A program made the position numbers and the translations under genes. A stretch of DNA of 64,000 bases from JAEUMG01 sp046349315 (GTDB taxonomy: Bacteria; Pseudomonadota; Alphaproteobacteria; Rhizobiales; Aestuariivirgaceae): assembly GCA_046349315.1 (NCBI GenBank), contig JAXMCQ010000025.1:1-64000 (forward strand), given 5' to 3'. This document shows positions 57,371 through 64,000 of the stretch, one piece after another (positions within the stretch are counted from its first letter, which is position 1; each line of letters begins with the position of its first letter). The notes under the pieces were generated by a model. That model was not told the origin of the DNA and did not search any database. It was given only the letters and a program-made list of their open reading frames with translations.

Positions 57371-58125
57371 CCTTCACCGGGGCGGTTGAGATCCTGGCGC
57401 GCCGCGAGCGCGTCACGGTTCTCATCGCCCTGCTCCTCGTCATCATCATCAGCATTGTCTTCATGCTGCGTTCCGGCGACGCGCTCATGATGATGATGCC
57501 GATGCAGGTTTCGGCTGAGTGGATTGTCCTGCTCTTCGTCATGTGGTGGACGATGATGCTCGCCATGATGCTGCCTTCCGCCGCGCCTGCCATTCTCACC
57601 TTCGGCGCCATATCGAGACGGCTGGACGGTCGGGACGCATCGGCGCGCATGCTCGCCTTTGCAGCCGGGTATGCCCTCGTTTGGACAGGCTTCTCCCTCG
57701 CCGCTGTCCTATTCCAGATGGCTACGGATCACACGCTGCGGCTCAATCCGATGTTTGCGACGACCAGCCGGATTGCCGGCGGCATCCTGCTCATCGCTGC
57801 CGGCCTCTATCAATTGACACCACTGAAGGAAGCCTGCCTGCGCAAATGCCAATTGCCGCTCCTCGTCTTTGCACGCGATTGGCGCCCCGGTCTTCGCGGC
57901 GCACTCCGCATGGGCTTTAGTCACGGGCTGTATTGCGTCGGCTGCTGCGCCATGCTGATGGTGGTCTTGTTTTACGGCGGCGTCATGGAGCCCAAGTGGA
58001 TCGCCGGTCTCGCGATCTATGTCCTGATCGAAAAGCTGATGCCGCGGCAATGGTATGTGAGCCGCTTCGCCGGCATAGTCCTCTGCCTGTGGGGCGGAGT
58101 CATCCTATGGATCGCTTTCCGCTAG
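57367..58125 (+). CDS. DUF2182 integral membrane protein
   Basis: The 252-residue protein has about six transmembrane helices and is unusually Met- and Cys-rich. Metal-type motifs are MMMMPMQ near 41, MWWTMMLAMMLPSA near 59-71, C157/C161 (ACLRKC) and HGLYCVGCC near 186-194. Such motifs suggest binding or transport of a soft metal such as Cu(I), but this is inference. GTG 57367 overlaps the DUF1326 stop. The pair occurs in many alphaproteobacteria as I recall. Confidence 0.9.
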   Translation: MTFTGAVEILARRERVTVLIALLLVIIISIVFMLRSGDALMMMMPMQVSAEWIVLLFVMWWTMMLAMMLPSAAPAILTFGAISRRLDGRDASARMLAFAAGYALVWTGFSLAAVLFQMATDHTLRLNPMFATTSRIAGGILLIAAGLYQLTPLKEACLRKCQLPLLVFARDWRPGLRGALRMGFSHGLYCVGCCAMLMVVLFYGGVMEPKWIAGLAIYVLIEKLMPRQWYVSRFAGIVLCLWGGVILWIAFR

Positions 58126-58184
58126 TGTGAGGTGAGGATGCCAGCATTCGCTGGCCTGATGGAGTGTCGGATGAACATCGGTAC

Positions 58185-58284
58185 CTTGTCATCCCCGGAC
58201 TTGTTCCGCGGATCCATCGTGCCGTTACTCCGCCAACTGATTAATCGGCACGGTGGGTTGCCGGGACAAGCCGGCAATGACAAG
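58185..58284. repeat. Palindromic repeat (type B, copy 2)
   Basis: Inverted relative to the copy at 26737-26835: reads CTTGTCATCCCCGGACTTG...GGATCCATCGTGCCG and ends CCGGCAATGACAAG. Reverse-complementing it gives near identity to copy 1 at both ends, with a variable centre of about 20 bp. It is in the 299-bp gap between the DUF2182 gene and the convergent MuiA-like gene. Confidence 0.72.
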
Positions 58285-58317
58285 AAAGTTATCGGAAGCA
58301 ATTCCTTATGTATCCGT

Positions 58318-58410
58318 CACCCCAGCGAAAGCTGGGGTCCCCTGAAGCATCACCGCCGTGGAAACGATTCGGGGGATGCCAGCTTTCGCTGGCATGACGG
58401 GATGGAGTAA
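58318..58410. repeat. Palindromic repeat (type D)
   Basis: CACCCCAGCGAAAGCTGGGGTCCCC and GGGGGATGCCAGCTTTCGCTGGCATGACGGG form paired hairpins. A shorter relative, ATGCCAGCATTCGCTGGCCTGATGG, is at 58138-58162. Confidence 0.6.
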
Positions 58411-58424
58411 TCGCGGGTAGCTCT

Positions 58425-60092
58425 TCAATCCACCGCCTGGCCGACCGTCATGTCCTTCGGCCAGGTGATCTTATAGCCGTGCTTGATCAGCTTTTCGGCC
58501 TTGGGCTCAAGCTCGAAATTCCACGCCAGCACGCCGCGCCGGCGCTCGAGATTGGCCTGAGTAGCGGGCGTCATGCCAGAGAGTGTTGCCACAGTCACAT
58601 CCTCGTTCGTCGAGAACGGCATCTGGTCGACGACAGTAACATCGAGAGGAAAGTCATGGAGATTCTTCACCGTGATGTCGTAGGCGCGCGTGTCGACATT
58701 GGACGTGGTGATGAGCCCCTCCTCGCCCTTGATGCGCGTCACTTCGGCCCGCTTCACCTTGACGAGATCGTCGACGCCGAAGCCGAGCTTGGTTTCCTCG
58801 CCGGGTGACAGCATCGGCAGATAGCCCTGCCCCATGAAGACACCGTCGCGATAGAGCGTGACCGGGCCTGGCAAAAAAGGCGTCTCGCCGGTGATAGTGA
58901 AGGCCGCCGTCATATAGGCATTGGGGTCAAGCTTCGGCACGGCACGCGCCGATAGCTTGGCGCCGATCGTATCAGTCGCAATCCGCACTTTCTTGGCGGT
59001 GCCGGTGTTGTCGATGCTGACGCGGCCCTGGATACCATACAGCGCCTGGAAGCCTGCGACCTGAACTTCAGCTTCCATCTGCTCGACGCTGCGGGGCGCC
59101 GGAAGGCCGACGCTTGATGAGGAATCTTCAAGCTCCAACCCCGCCTGCGCCTGGATTTTGGCATCACGCGAGTAGTTGCGCCCCCTGCCCTCATCAAAGG
59201 CATTGACGCCCTGCGGCACCAGATCAGGGGCCGCGGTGGCCCCGGCCGGACGCGCCGTCGACAGGGTCAGCGCGACATTGTCCCAGGTCTCAGTCGTCGC
59301 CTGCTGCACTTCGGCGCGGCGCACCAGTTCGATCGTGGCACCCGCCTGGCCTTTCGCTGGCGAGGCGAGGCGCGCATCATAGATCGGCACCCAGCCAGCA
59401 TTACCAACGCGATAGCGCAGTTTGAACGTACCCGACGTCGCAGCCGGAACGGTAACATGCACAGAGACCAGCATGCTCGTCACTTCGCGCGGCGCGAGCC
59501 CGCCAAGCTGCAGCGTCAGGTCGTTGACCTGCCGGTCGATCTCGCGCTGGCGGACGCGTGCATCGAGGATCGTTTTGCCGATCACTTGCAATTTTCCCGA
59601 AACGAGATCGAGGACGCCGCCGAGTTGCGTCGCATCCGTCGCACGAACTTCACCTTCCTTCGGTGTCGGAGCGATGGCGCCCGTCGCCAATTGCTCGAGC
59701 AGTCGCTTCTGGAATTCGGCATCGGCAATGGCCTGATCGAGCGCGGCGCGTTCATCGCCCAATAGCTCGATGTCCTTCTCGATACGCTTTCTTTGTTCAT
59801 CGATCCCAGTCGATGGCACCGAGACAAGCTTAGAATCGACCGAGCCGATCTCGATGTGGCCGGGAGAAGAGCCTTCGACCCGGATCGTCTCGGCCTGCAT
59901 CTCACCCGGCAATCCGGCAAACAGTAGCGTGTGCTCGCCGGGCTCAAGAGAGAGTTCCGCAAGGCGCAGCACTTCCGCGCCTTGCGGGTAAACAGTCACA
60001 GCATCGACATGTGAGGGCGCCGCGATCTCGGCGGCAAAACTCGGGGCGACAAAAGCGGTTGATAGCAGGAAGGCGGCGGCCAGAATGCGCAT
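58425..60092 (-). CDS. Mucoidy inhibitor MuiA-like protein (DUF4139/DUF4140)
   Basis: The 555-residue protein has a signal peptide (LAAAFLLSTAFVAPSFA). The N-terminal part reads DAVTVYPQGAEVLRLAELSL, a DUF4140 hallmark, then a coiled coil (EQRKRIEKDIELLGDERAAL), then the DUF4139 domain (SMLVSVHVTVPAATSG, AFTITGETPFLPGPVTLYRD). In other bacteria such proteins influence exopolysaccharide or envelope phenotype. ATG 60092. It sits on the minus strand between two house-keeping genes and the DUF1326-DUF2182 pair. Confidence 0.9.
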   Translation of the reverse strand: MRILAAAFLLSTAFVAPSFAAEIAAPSHVDAVTVYPQGAEVLRLAELSLEPGEHTLLFAGLPGEMQAETIRVEGSSPGHIEIGSVDSKLVSVPSTGIDEQRKRIEKDIELLGDERAALDQAIADAEFQKRLLEQLATGAIAPTPKEGEVRATDATQLGGVLDLVSGKLQVIGKTILDARVRQREIDRQVNDLTLQLGGLAPREVTSMLVSVHVTVPAATSGTFKLRYRVGNAGWVPIYDARLASPAKGQAGATIELVRRAEVQQATTETWDNVALTLSTARPAGATAAPDLVPQGVNAFDEGRGRNYSRDAKIQAQAGLELEDSSSSVGLPAPRSVEQMEAEVQVAGFQALYGIQGRVSIDNTGTAKKVRIATDTIGAKLSARAVPKLDPNAYMTAAFTITGETPFLPGPVTLYRDGVFMGQGYLPMLSPGEETKLGFGVDDLVKVKRAEVTRIKGEEGLITTSNVDTRAYDITVKNLHDFPLDVTVVDQMPFSTNEDVTVATLSGMTPATQANLERRRGVLAWNFELEPKAEKLIKHGYKITWPKDMTVGQAVD

Positions 60093-60212
60093 GAATGGTC
60101 TCCGGTACGCCCCCTCAGGCTGGGCCGGAGCACACACTGACCTCGCGGCGGGATTGCGGCCAAGTGAAGCGCATATCCCGCCGAACTGACGGCGCTTTGG
60201 AGACAACGCTAG

Positions 60213-61799
60213 CTAGAACGCCAATTGCTTCGCCTGACGGACATGCGGCAGCTTGTGCACCGCCGCCAGTACCGTCTCAGGCACCTGCTCGTCGATCTGA
60301 ACGAGACAAATCGCATCAGCACCCTGAGCCTGCCGGCCGAGATGGAAGGTCGCGATATTGACCTTGGCATTGCCGAGCAATGTGCCGAGCGCTCCAATGA
60401 ACCCCGGCTTGTCCATGTTGGTCACATAAAGCATGTGCGGCCCGAATTCCGATTCAAGCTCGATCCCCTTGATCTGGATGATGCGCGGTTTGCCATCCGA
60501 GAAGACCGAGCCTGCCACCGAGCGCTCCATGCCCTTCGTCTTCACCGTCAGGCGGATATAGGTCTCGTACGCGCCGCGCTGTGTCTGGCGCACTTCATCG
60601 ACCTTGATGCCGCGCTCTTTGGCGACGACCGGGGCCGAGACCATGTTGACGGTGCCGAGCTGCGGCTGCAACACACCCGACAGCGCGGCCGCCGTCAATG
60701 CGCGGGTATTCATGTCGCCGACGTCGCCGGCATATTCGATGACGATGCCGGTGATGACGTCGTCAGTGAGCTGGCCCGCAAACGAGCCGAGCTTTTCGGC
60801 AAGCGCGATGAAGGGCCGCAGGCGCGGCGCTTCATCGGCCGAGATCGACGGCATGTTGAGCGCGTTCGAGACCGCACCTGTAATCAGATAATCCGCCATC
60901 TGCTCGGCGATCTGGATCGCAACATTTTCCTGCGCTTCCGATGTCGAGGCTCCGAGATGCGGCGTGCAGACGACATTCTCGAGCGCGAAGAGCTTGTGCT
61001 CGGTCGCAGGTTCGGTCTCGAAGACATCGAGGGCAGCCCCACCGACTTGCCCCGACTTCAAGGCGTCATAGAGCGCTTCCTCCACGACAAGGCCGCCGCG
61101 CGCGCAATTGATGATGCGCACGCCCTTCTTGCACTTTGCCAAGGCCGCGGCATCGACGATGTTGCGCGTCTTGTCAGTGAGCGGCGTATGGAGCGTGATT
61201 AAGTCGGAGCGGCGGAAGATGTCGTCGAGGTCGACCTTCTCGACGCCGATTTCGAGCGCCCGCTCGGGGCTTAAGAAGGGATCGAAGGCGATGACCTTCA
61301 TCTTAAGGCCGAGCGCCCGATCCGCGACGATCGATCCGATATTGCCGCAGCCAATAACGCCGAGCGTCTTGTTGAAGAGCTCGACGCCCATGAAGCGGTT
61401 CTTCTCCCACTTCCCCGCGCGTGTCGATTGATTGGCCTCCGGGATCTGACGTGCCAGCGCCATCATCATCGAGATCGCGTGTTCGGCGGTGGTGATCGCA
61501 TTGCCGAACGGCGTGTTCATGACGATGATGCCGCGCGCTGTTGCCGCCGGAATATCGACATTGTCGACGCCGATACCGGCGCGGCCGATCACCTTGAGAT
61601 TGGTCGCCGCCGCGATGATCTTGGGACTGACTTTCGAGGCCGAGCGGATGGCAAGGCCGTCATAGGCAGGGATAGCGGCAAGCAAGGCATCCTTGTCCTT
61701 GCCGAGATCTGGTTGGTAATCGACATCGATGCCGCGGTCGCGGAAGACCTGCACAGCGGTTTCGGAGAGCTTGTCGGAAACGAGGACGCGGGGCGCCAT
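60213..61799 (-). CDS. serA: D-3-phosphoglycerate dehydrogenase
   Basis: The 528-residue enzyme oxidises 3-phosphoglycerate with NAD, first step of serine synthesis. It has the NAD-binding motif LGVIGCGNIGSIVADRAL, the conserved catalytic Arg/His region (NCARGGLVVEEALYDAL, TPHLGASTSEAQ), an ASB-type intervening domain, and a C-terminal ACT domain (AKVNIATFHLGRQAQGADAI) for serine feedback. ATG 61799. serC lies directly upstream on the same strand with a 22-bp gap, so they form an operon. Confidence 0.97.
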   Translation of the reverse strand: MAPRVLVSDKLSETAVQVFRDRGIDVDYQPDLGKDKDALLAAIPAYDGLAIRSASKVSPKIIAAATNLKVIGRAGIGVDNVDIPAATARGIIVMNTPFGNAITTAEHAISMMMALARQIPEANQSTRAGKWEKNRFMGVELFNKTLGVIGCGNIGSIVADRALGLKMKVIAFDPFLSPERALEIGVEKVDLDDIFRRSDLITLHTPLTDKTRNIVDAAALAKCKKGVRIINCARGGLVVEEALYDALKSGQVGGAALDVFETEPATEHKLFALENVVCTPHLGASTSEAQENVAIQIAEQMADYLITGAVSNALNMPSISADEAPRLRPFIALAEKLGSFAGQLTDDVITGIVIEYAGDVGDMNTRALTAAALSGVLQPQLGTVNMVSAPVVAKERGIKVDEVRQTQRGAYETYIRLTVKTKGMERSVAGSVFSDGKPRIIQIKGIELESEFGPHMLYVTNMDKPGFIGALGTLLGNAKVNIATFHLGRQAQGADAICLVQIDEQVPETVLAAVHKLPHVRQAKQLAF

Positions 61800-61821
61800 G
61801 GAGAGCTCCTGTTGCGTGAAA

Positions 61822-62949
61822 TCAGTGTGACGATTTTGCGTAGGCCCAGTCGATCCATCGCGTCAGCGCCTCGACATCGGCCGTCTCGACGGTGGCACCG
61901 CACCAGATGCGCAAGCCCGGCGGCGCATCGCGATAGGCGCCGATATCATAGGCGACCCCTTCCGCCTCGAGCGTCTTGGCGATTGTCTTGGCTATAGCTT
62001 CGCCGCCATCGAGCGTGAGACAGACCGACGTATTGGATCGCGTCGCCTTGTCCTTTGCGAGATGATGCGCCCAGGGGGTGCGCTCAACCCAGGCGTCGAT
62101 TGCCGCGGCATTGGCATCGGCACGCGCCTGCAAGGCTTTCAACCCACCGGCGGCTTCAGCCCATTCGAGCGCAACGATGTAATCCTCGACGCACAGCATG
62201 GAGGGCGTGTTGATTGTTTCGCCCTCGAAAATGCCGGCAATGAGCTTGCCGCCCGAACTCATGCGGAAGATCTTCGGCAAGGGCCACGGCGGCGTATAGG
62301 TCTCGAGCCGCTTCACCGCGCGCGGCGACAGGATCAGCACGCCGTGCGCGCCCTCCCCGCCCAGAACCTTCTGCCAAGAGAAGGTCACGACATCGAGTTT
62401 GGAAAAATCGAGTGCCTGCGCGAAGGCGGCCGAGGTTGCATCGCAGATCGTCAAACCTTCACGATCCGTCGAGATCCAGTCGGCATTGGGCACGCGCACG
62501 CCGGATGTCGTGCCATTCCATGTAAAGACGACATCGCGCGCGAAATCGACCTGCGCGAGATCAGGCAATTCGCCATAAGCCGCCTTCAGGACGCGCGCGT
62601 CCTTCAGTTTCAACTGTTTGGCCACATCGCTGACCCAGCCCTCGCCGAAACTCTCCCAGGCGAGGAGATCGACGCCGCGCTCGCCGAGCAGCGACCAGAG
62701 TGCCATCTCGACCGCGCCGGTATCGGAAGCCGGGACAATGCCGATGAGATAGTCTTTCGGGACATCCAGCACACTACGCGTCAGCGCGATCGCGCGCTTG
62801 AGCCGCGCTTTGCCCTCGCTTGAGCGATGCGAGCGGCCGATCAATGCTTTTGAGAGTTTGTCGGGAGTCCAGCCGGGGATCTTGGCACATGGGCCGGACG
62901 AGAAATTTGGCGATGCCGGCCGCGTGGCCGGTCTTGGCGAGTCAGTCAT
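61822..62949 (-). CDS. serC: Phosphoserine aminotransferase
   Basis: The 375-residue PLP enzyme converts 3-phosphohydroxypyruvate to phosphoserine. It reads as the alphaproteobacterial SerC type: NFSSGPCAKIPGWTPDKL, GRSHRSSEGKARL, VTFSWQKVLGGEGAHGV (the Lys is the PLP-binding residue) and LRIWCGATVE. ATG 62949 is chosen over an upstream start at 63045 that is not conserved. It is followed 22 bp later by serA. Confidence 0.96.
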   Translation of the reverse strand: MTDSPRPATRPASPNFSSGPCAKIPGWTPDKLSKALIGRSHRSSEGKARLKRAIALTRSVLDVPKDYLIGIVPASDTGAVEMALWSLLGERGVDLLAWESFGEGWVSDVAKQLKLKDARVLKAAYGELPDLAQVDFARDVVFTWNGTTSGVRVPNADWISTDREGLTICDATSAAFAQALDFSKLDVVTFSWQKVLGGEGAHGVLILSPRAVKRLETYTPPWPLPKIFRMSSGGKLIAGIFEGETINTPSMLCVEDYIVALEWAEAAGGLKALQARADANAAAIDAWVERTPWAHHLAKDKATRSNTSVCLTLDGGEAIAKTIAKTLEAEGVAYDIGAYRDAPPGLRIWCGATVETADVEALTRWIDWAYAKSSH

Positions 62950-62967
62950 CGATCCATCCTTCCAGAT

Positions 62968-62997
62968 GGCTTGCCCCTCGTTGGGGAGGGGTAGCCC
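62968..62997 (-). promoter_or_regulatory. Hairpin in the serC leader
   Basis: Just upstream of serC a hairpin pairs GGCT-CCCCT with AGGGG-AGCC. A serC RNA motif is known upstream of serC in alphaproteobacteria. This may be it, or simply a palindromic repeat like those at 23442 and 31131. A candidate TTGACG box lies at about 63028-63033 on the minus strand. Confidence 0.3.
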
Positions 62998-63043
62998 GAG
63001 GACGGGAATGCACCTTTCGGCCCGGCGCGTCAACACCTCATGC

Positions 63044-63086
63044 AAAAAAGCGAAAGCGGCCCCGGATTGCTCCAGCGCCGCTTCCG
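63044..63086 (-). terminator. Rho-independent terminator of the barrel gene
   Basis: On the minus strand GGAAGCGGC pairs with GCCGCTTTC and is followed by TTTTTT. It lies about 25 bp beyond the end of the outer-membrane gene. Confidence 0.8.
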
Positions 63087-63111
63087 TCTTCAGAGGACTC
63101 TCGATCGAGCC

Positions 63112-63687
63112 TCAGAACTTGAACTTCACGCCTGTGAGAATCTGGTGATCCATGACATTCGGCCCGTCCACGGTGATGTCCATGAACCGGTAGCCGATGT
63201 CGAGATCGACGCTCTCGGAAAGATTGATCGAGGCACCCGCCATCAGCGAATAGGTGAAGCCGTTATCGCTAGGGCCGTTATCGACCGAAGCCCAGCCCCA
63301 GCCGGCGCCGGCGCCGACATAAGGCGTGAAAATCGTCGAGGTCGGGATATCGAAGTATAGATTGCCGAGAGCCGTTGTCGTCGACATGTCGGCGCCATTA
63401 CCGATATTATAGTCGCCGCTCCATTCAAGACGCGCATCGGTGCGCAGATTTTCGTTGAACCTGTAGCCGACGCCGCCACCGCCGGTGAACGCGCTGTCAT
63501 CCTTGCCGCCGTCCCAGGACAGGAACGACCAACCGATATCGCCGCGCAGATAGAACCCGGATTCGCTTACCACCGGTTGTTCCTCGACGACGACCGGCGG
63601 CGGCTGATAGGGATCGGCCGCGCGCGCCACGCCCTGAAGGCTTAAGGCCGCGACGCCGGAAAGCAGGGCAAGTCTCAAAAACTTCAT
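63112..63687 (-). CDS. Outer-membrane beta-barrel protein
   Basis: The 191-residue protein has a signal peptide (LALLSGVAALSLQGVARA), a Pro/Val linker (YQPPPVVVEEQPV) and a barrel of roughly eight strands starting SGFYLRGDIGWSF and ending DHQILTGVKFKF with terminal Phe. This is the Omp25-like porin family of Hyphomicrobiales. ATG 63687; promoter region of about 170 bp upstream is divergent from the EamA gene. Confidence 0.92.
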   Translation of the reverse strand: MKFLRLALLSGVAALSLQGVARAADPYQPPPVVVEEQPVVSESGFYLRGDIGWSFLSWDGGKDDSAFTGGGGVGYRFNENLRTDARLEWSGDYNIGNGADMSTTTALGNLYFDIPTSTIFTPYVGAGAGWGWASVDNGPSDNGFTYSLMAGASINLSESVDLDIGYRFMDITVDGPNVMDHQILTGVKFKF

Positions 63688-63860
63688 TCAGTACTCCAAC
63701 TGTCGAACTTTGGGACAGCAACCATGACCGCAAGGATTAGTTCCGGCATGTGTCACGAGCCGGGCCCGAATGGGACGATAAAGAGGCAACCTTGCAAACT
63801 TGCTGGAAAGGCTCATCAAATTGTAAGAATTCGAAACATCGCCGTGAAGCAACCCCAACC

Positions 63861-64000
63861 ATGACGACATTGCCGGCACCCGCCGCAACGGCACATCCGC
63901 ACCTTTTCGACTGGCTGACGCTGGGGGGACTTGTTGTCGCCTGGGGCTCGTCTTTCGCCATGACCAAGATTGCAGTGGGTCAGCTTGATCCCGCCTGGGT
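63861..64000 (+). CDS. EamA-family transporter, N-terminal part
   Basis: The frame opens at ATG 63861 and runs off the right edge after 46 residues: MTTLPAPAATAHPHLFDWLT and then the first EamA helix, LGGLVVAWGSSFAMTKIAV. No strong ribosome site is visible. It is the third EamA gene of the window, divergent from the barrel gene. Completeness cannot be judged. Confidence 0.75.
   Translation, partial: MTTLPAPAATAHPHLFDWLTLGGLVVAWGSSFAMTKIAVGQLDPAW

Overview
The window looks like a chromosomal segment of an alphaproteobacterium, most likely of the order Hyphomicrobiales (Rhizobiales). It is GC-rich. Several neighbourhoods match that order: rpoD-dnaG with yqeY and carA close by, carB-greA, rluD with rpoH a few genes on, and purA with serA-serC. 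The genus cannot be named from the sequence. No rRNA, insertion sequence, prophage or CRISPR array is visible. One tRNA gene, tRNA-Glu(CTC), is present.

Layout. 0-4.5 kb holds a partial ORF, an unrecognised pair (a secreted Thr/Cys-rich protein followed by an 801-residue membrane-anchored protein), a small secreted Cys protein and a cupin. 4.6-8.9 kb is rpoD and dnaG, with a CtrA-type box before rpoD and a LexA-type box before dnaG. 9-18.4 kb carries a PhoX-like phosphatase, a DMT exporter, Ohr, YqeY, CarA, a CorA/ZntB-type transporter, an amidase and a CPA2 antiporter with a cyclic-nucleotide-binding tail. 18.6-19.3 kb has a predicted structured small RNA and a 66-residue secreted protein, each preceded by the same 17-bp palindromic element. 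19.3-26.7 kb has carB, greA, a glutathione peroxidase, a lipoprotein, a DUF922 protease-like protein, a cold-shock protein and a class I amidotransferase.

26.8-30 kb is a three-gene transporter operon with two related MFS genes. 30.4-36.4 kb has an MBL hydrolase, a copC plus copD-cytochrome c-thioredoxin-like fusion, a MlaC-like protein, a DUF5993-DsbB variant pair, a PilZ protein and a second cold-shock protein. 36.6-40.7 kb is a looser area of an outer-membrane barrel, GNAT, small unrecognised genes and the tRNA. 40.7-47.4 kb has rluD and rpoH separated by a TetR-controlled EmrAB-type efflux cassette. 47.5-55.3 kb has a frameshifted membrane gene, a phytanoyl-CoA dioxygenase-like protein, a CAP-domain protein, an EAL phosphodiesterase with coupled genes, and a CHASE3 histidine kinase. 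55.3-64 kb has purA, a DUF1326-DUF2182 metal-type pair, a MuiA-like protein, serA, serC, an outer-membrane barrel and the start of an EamA transporter.

The housekeeping genes cover transcription (RpoD, RpoH, GreA), replication priming (DnaG), carbamoyl phosphate (CarA, CarB), purine (PurA) and serine (SerA, SerC) synthesis. Between them sit envelope, redox, metal and efflux genes. Several families of palindromic intergenic repeats fill the gaps, and three of them can be aligned between distant sites in this window.
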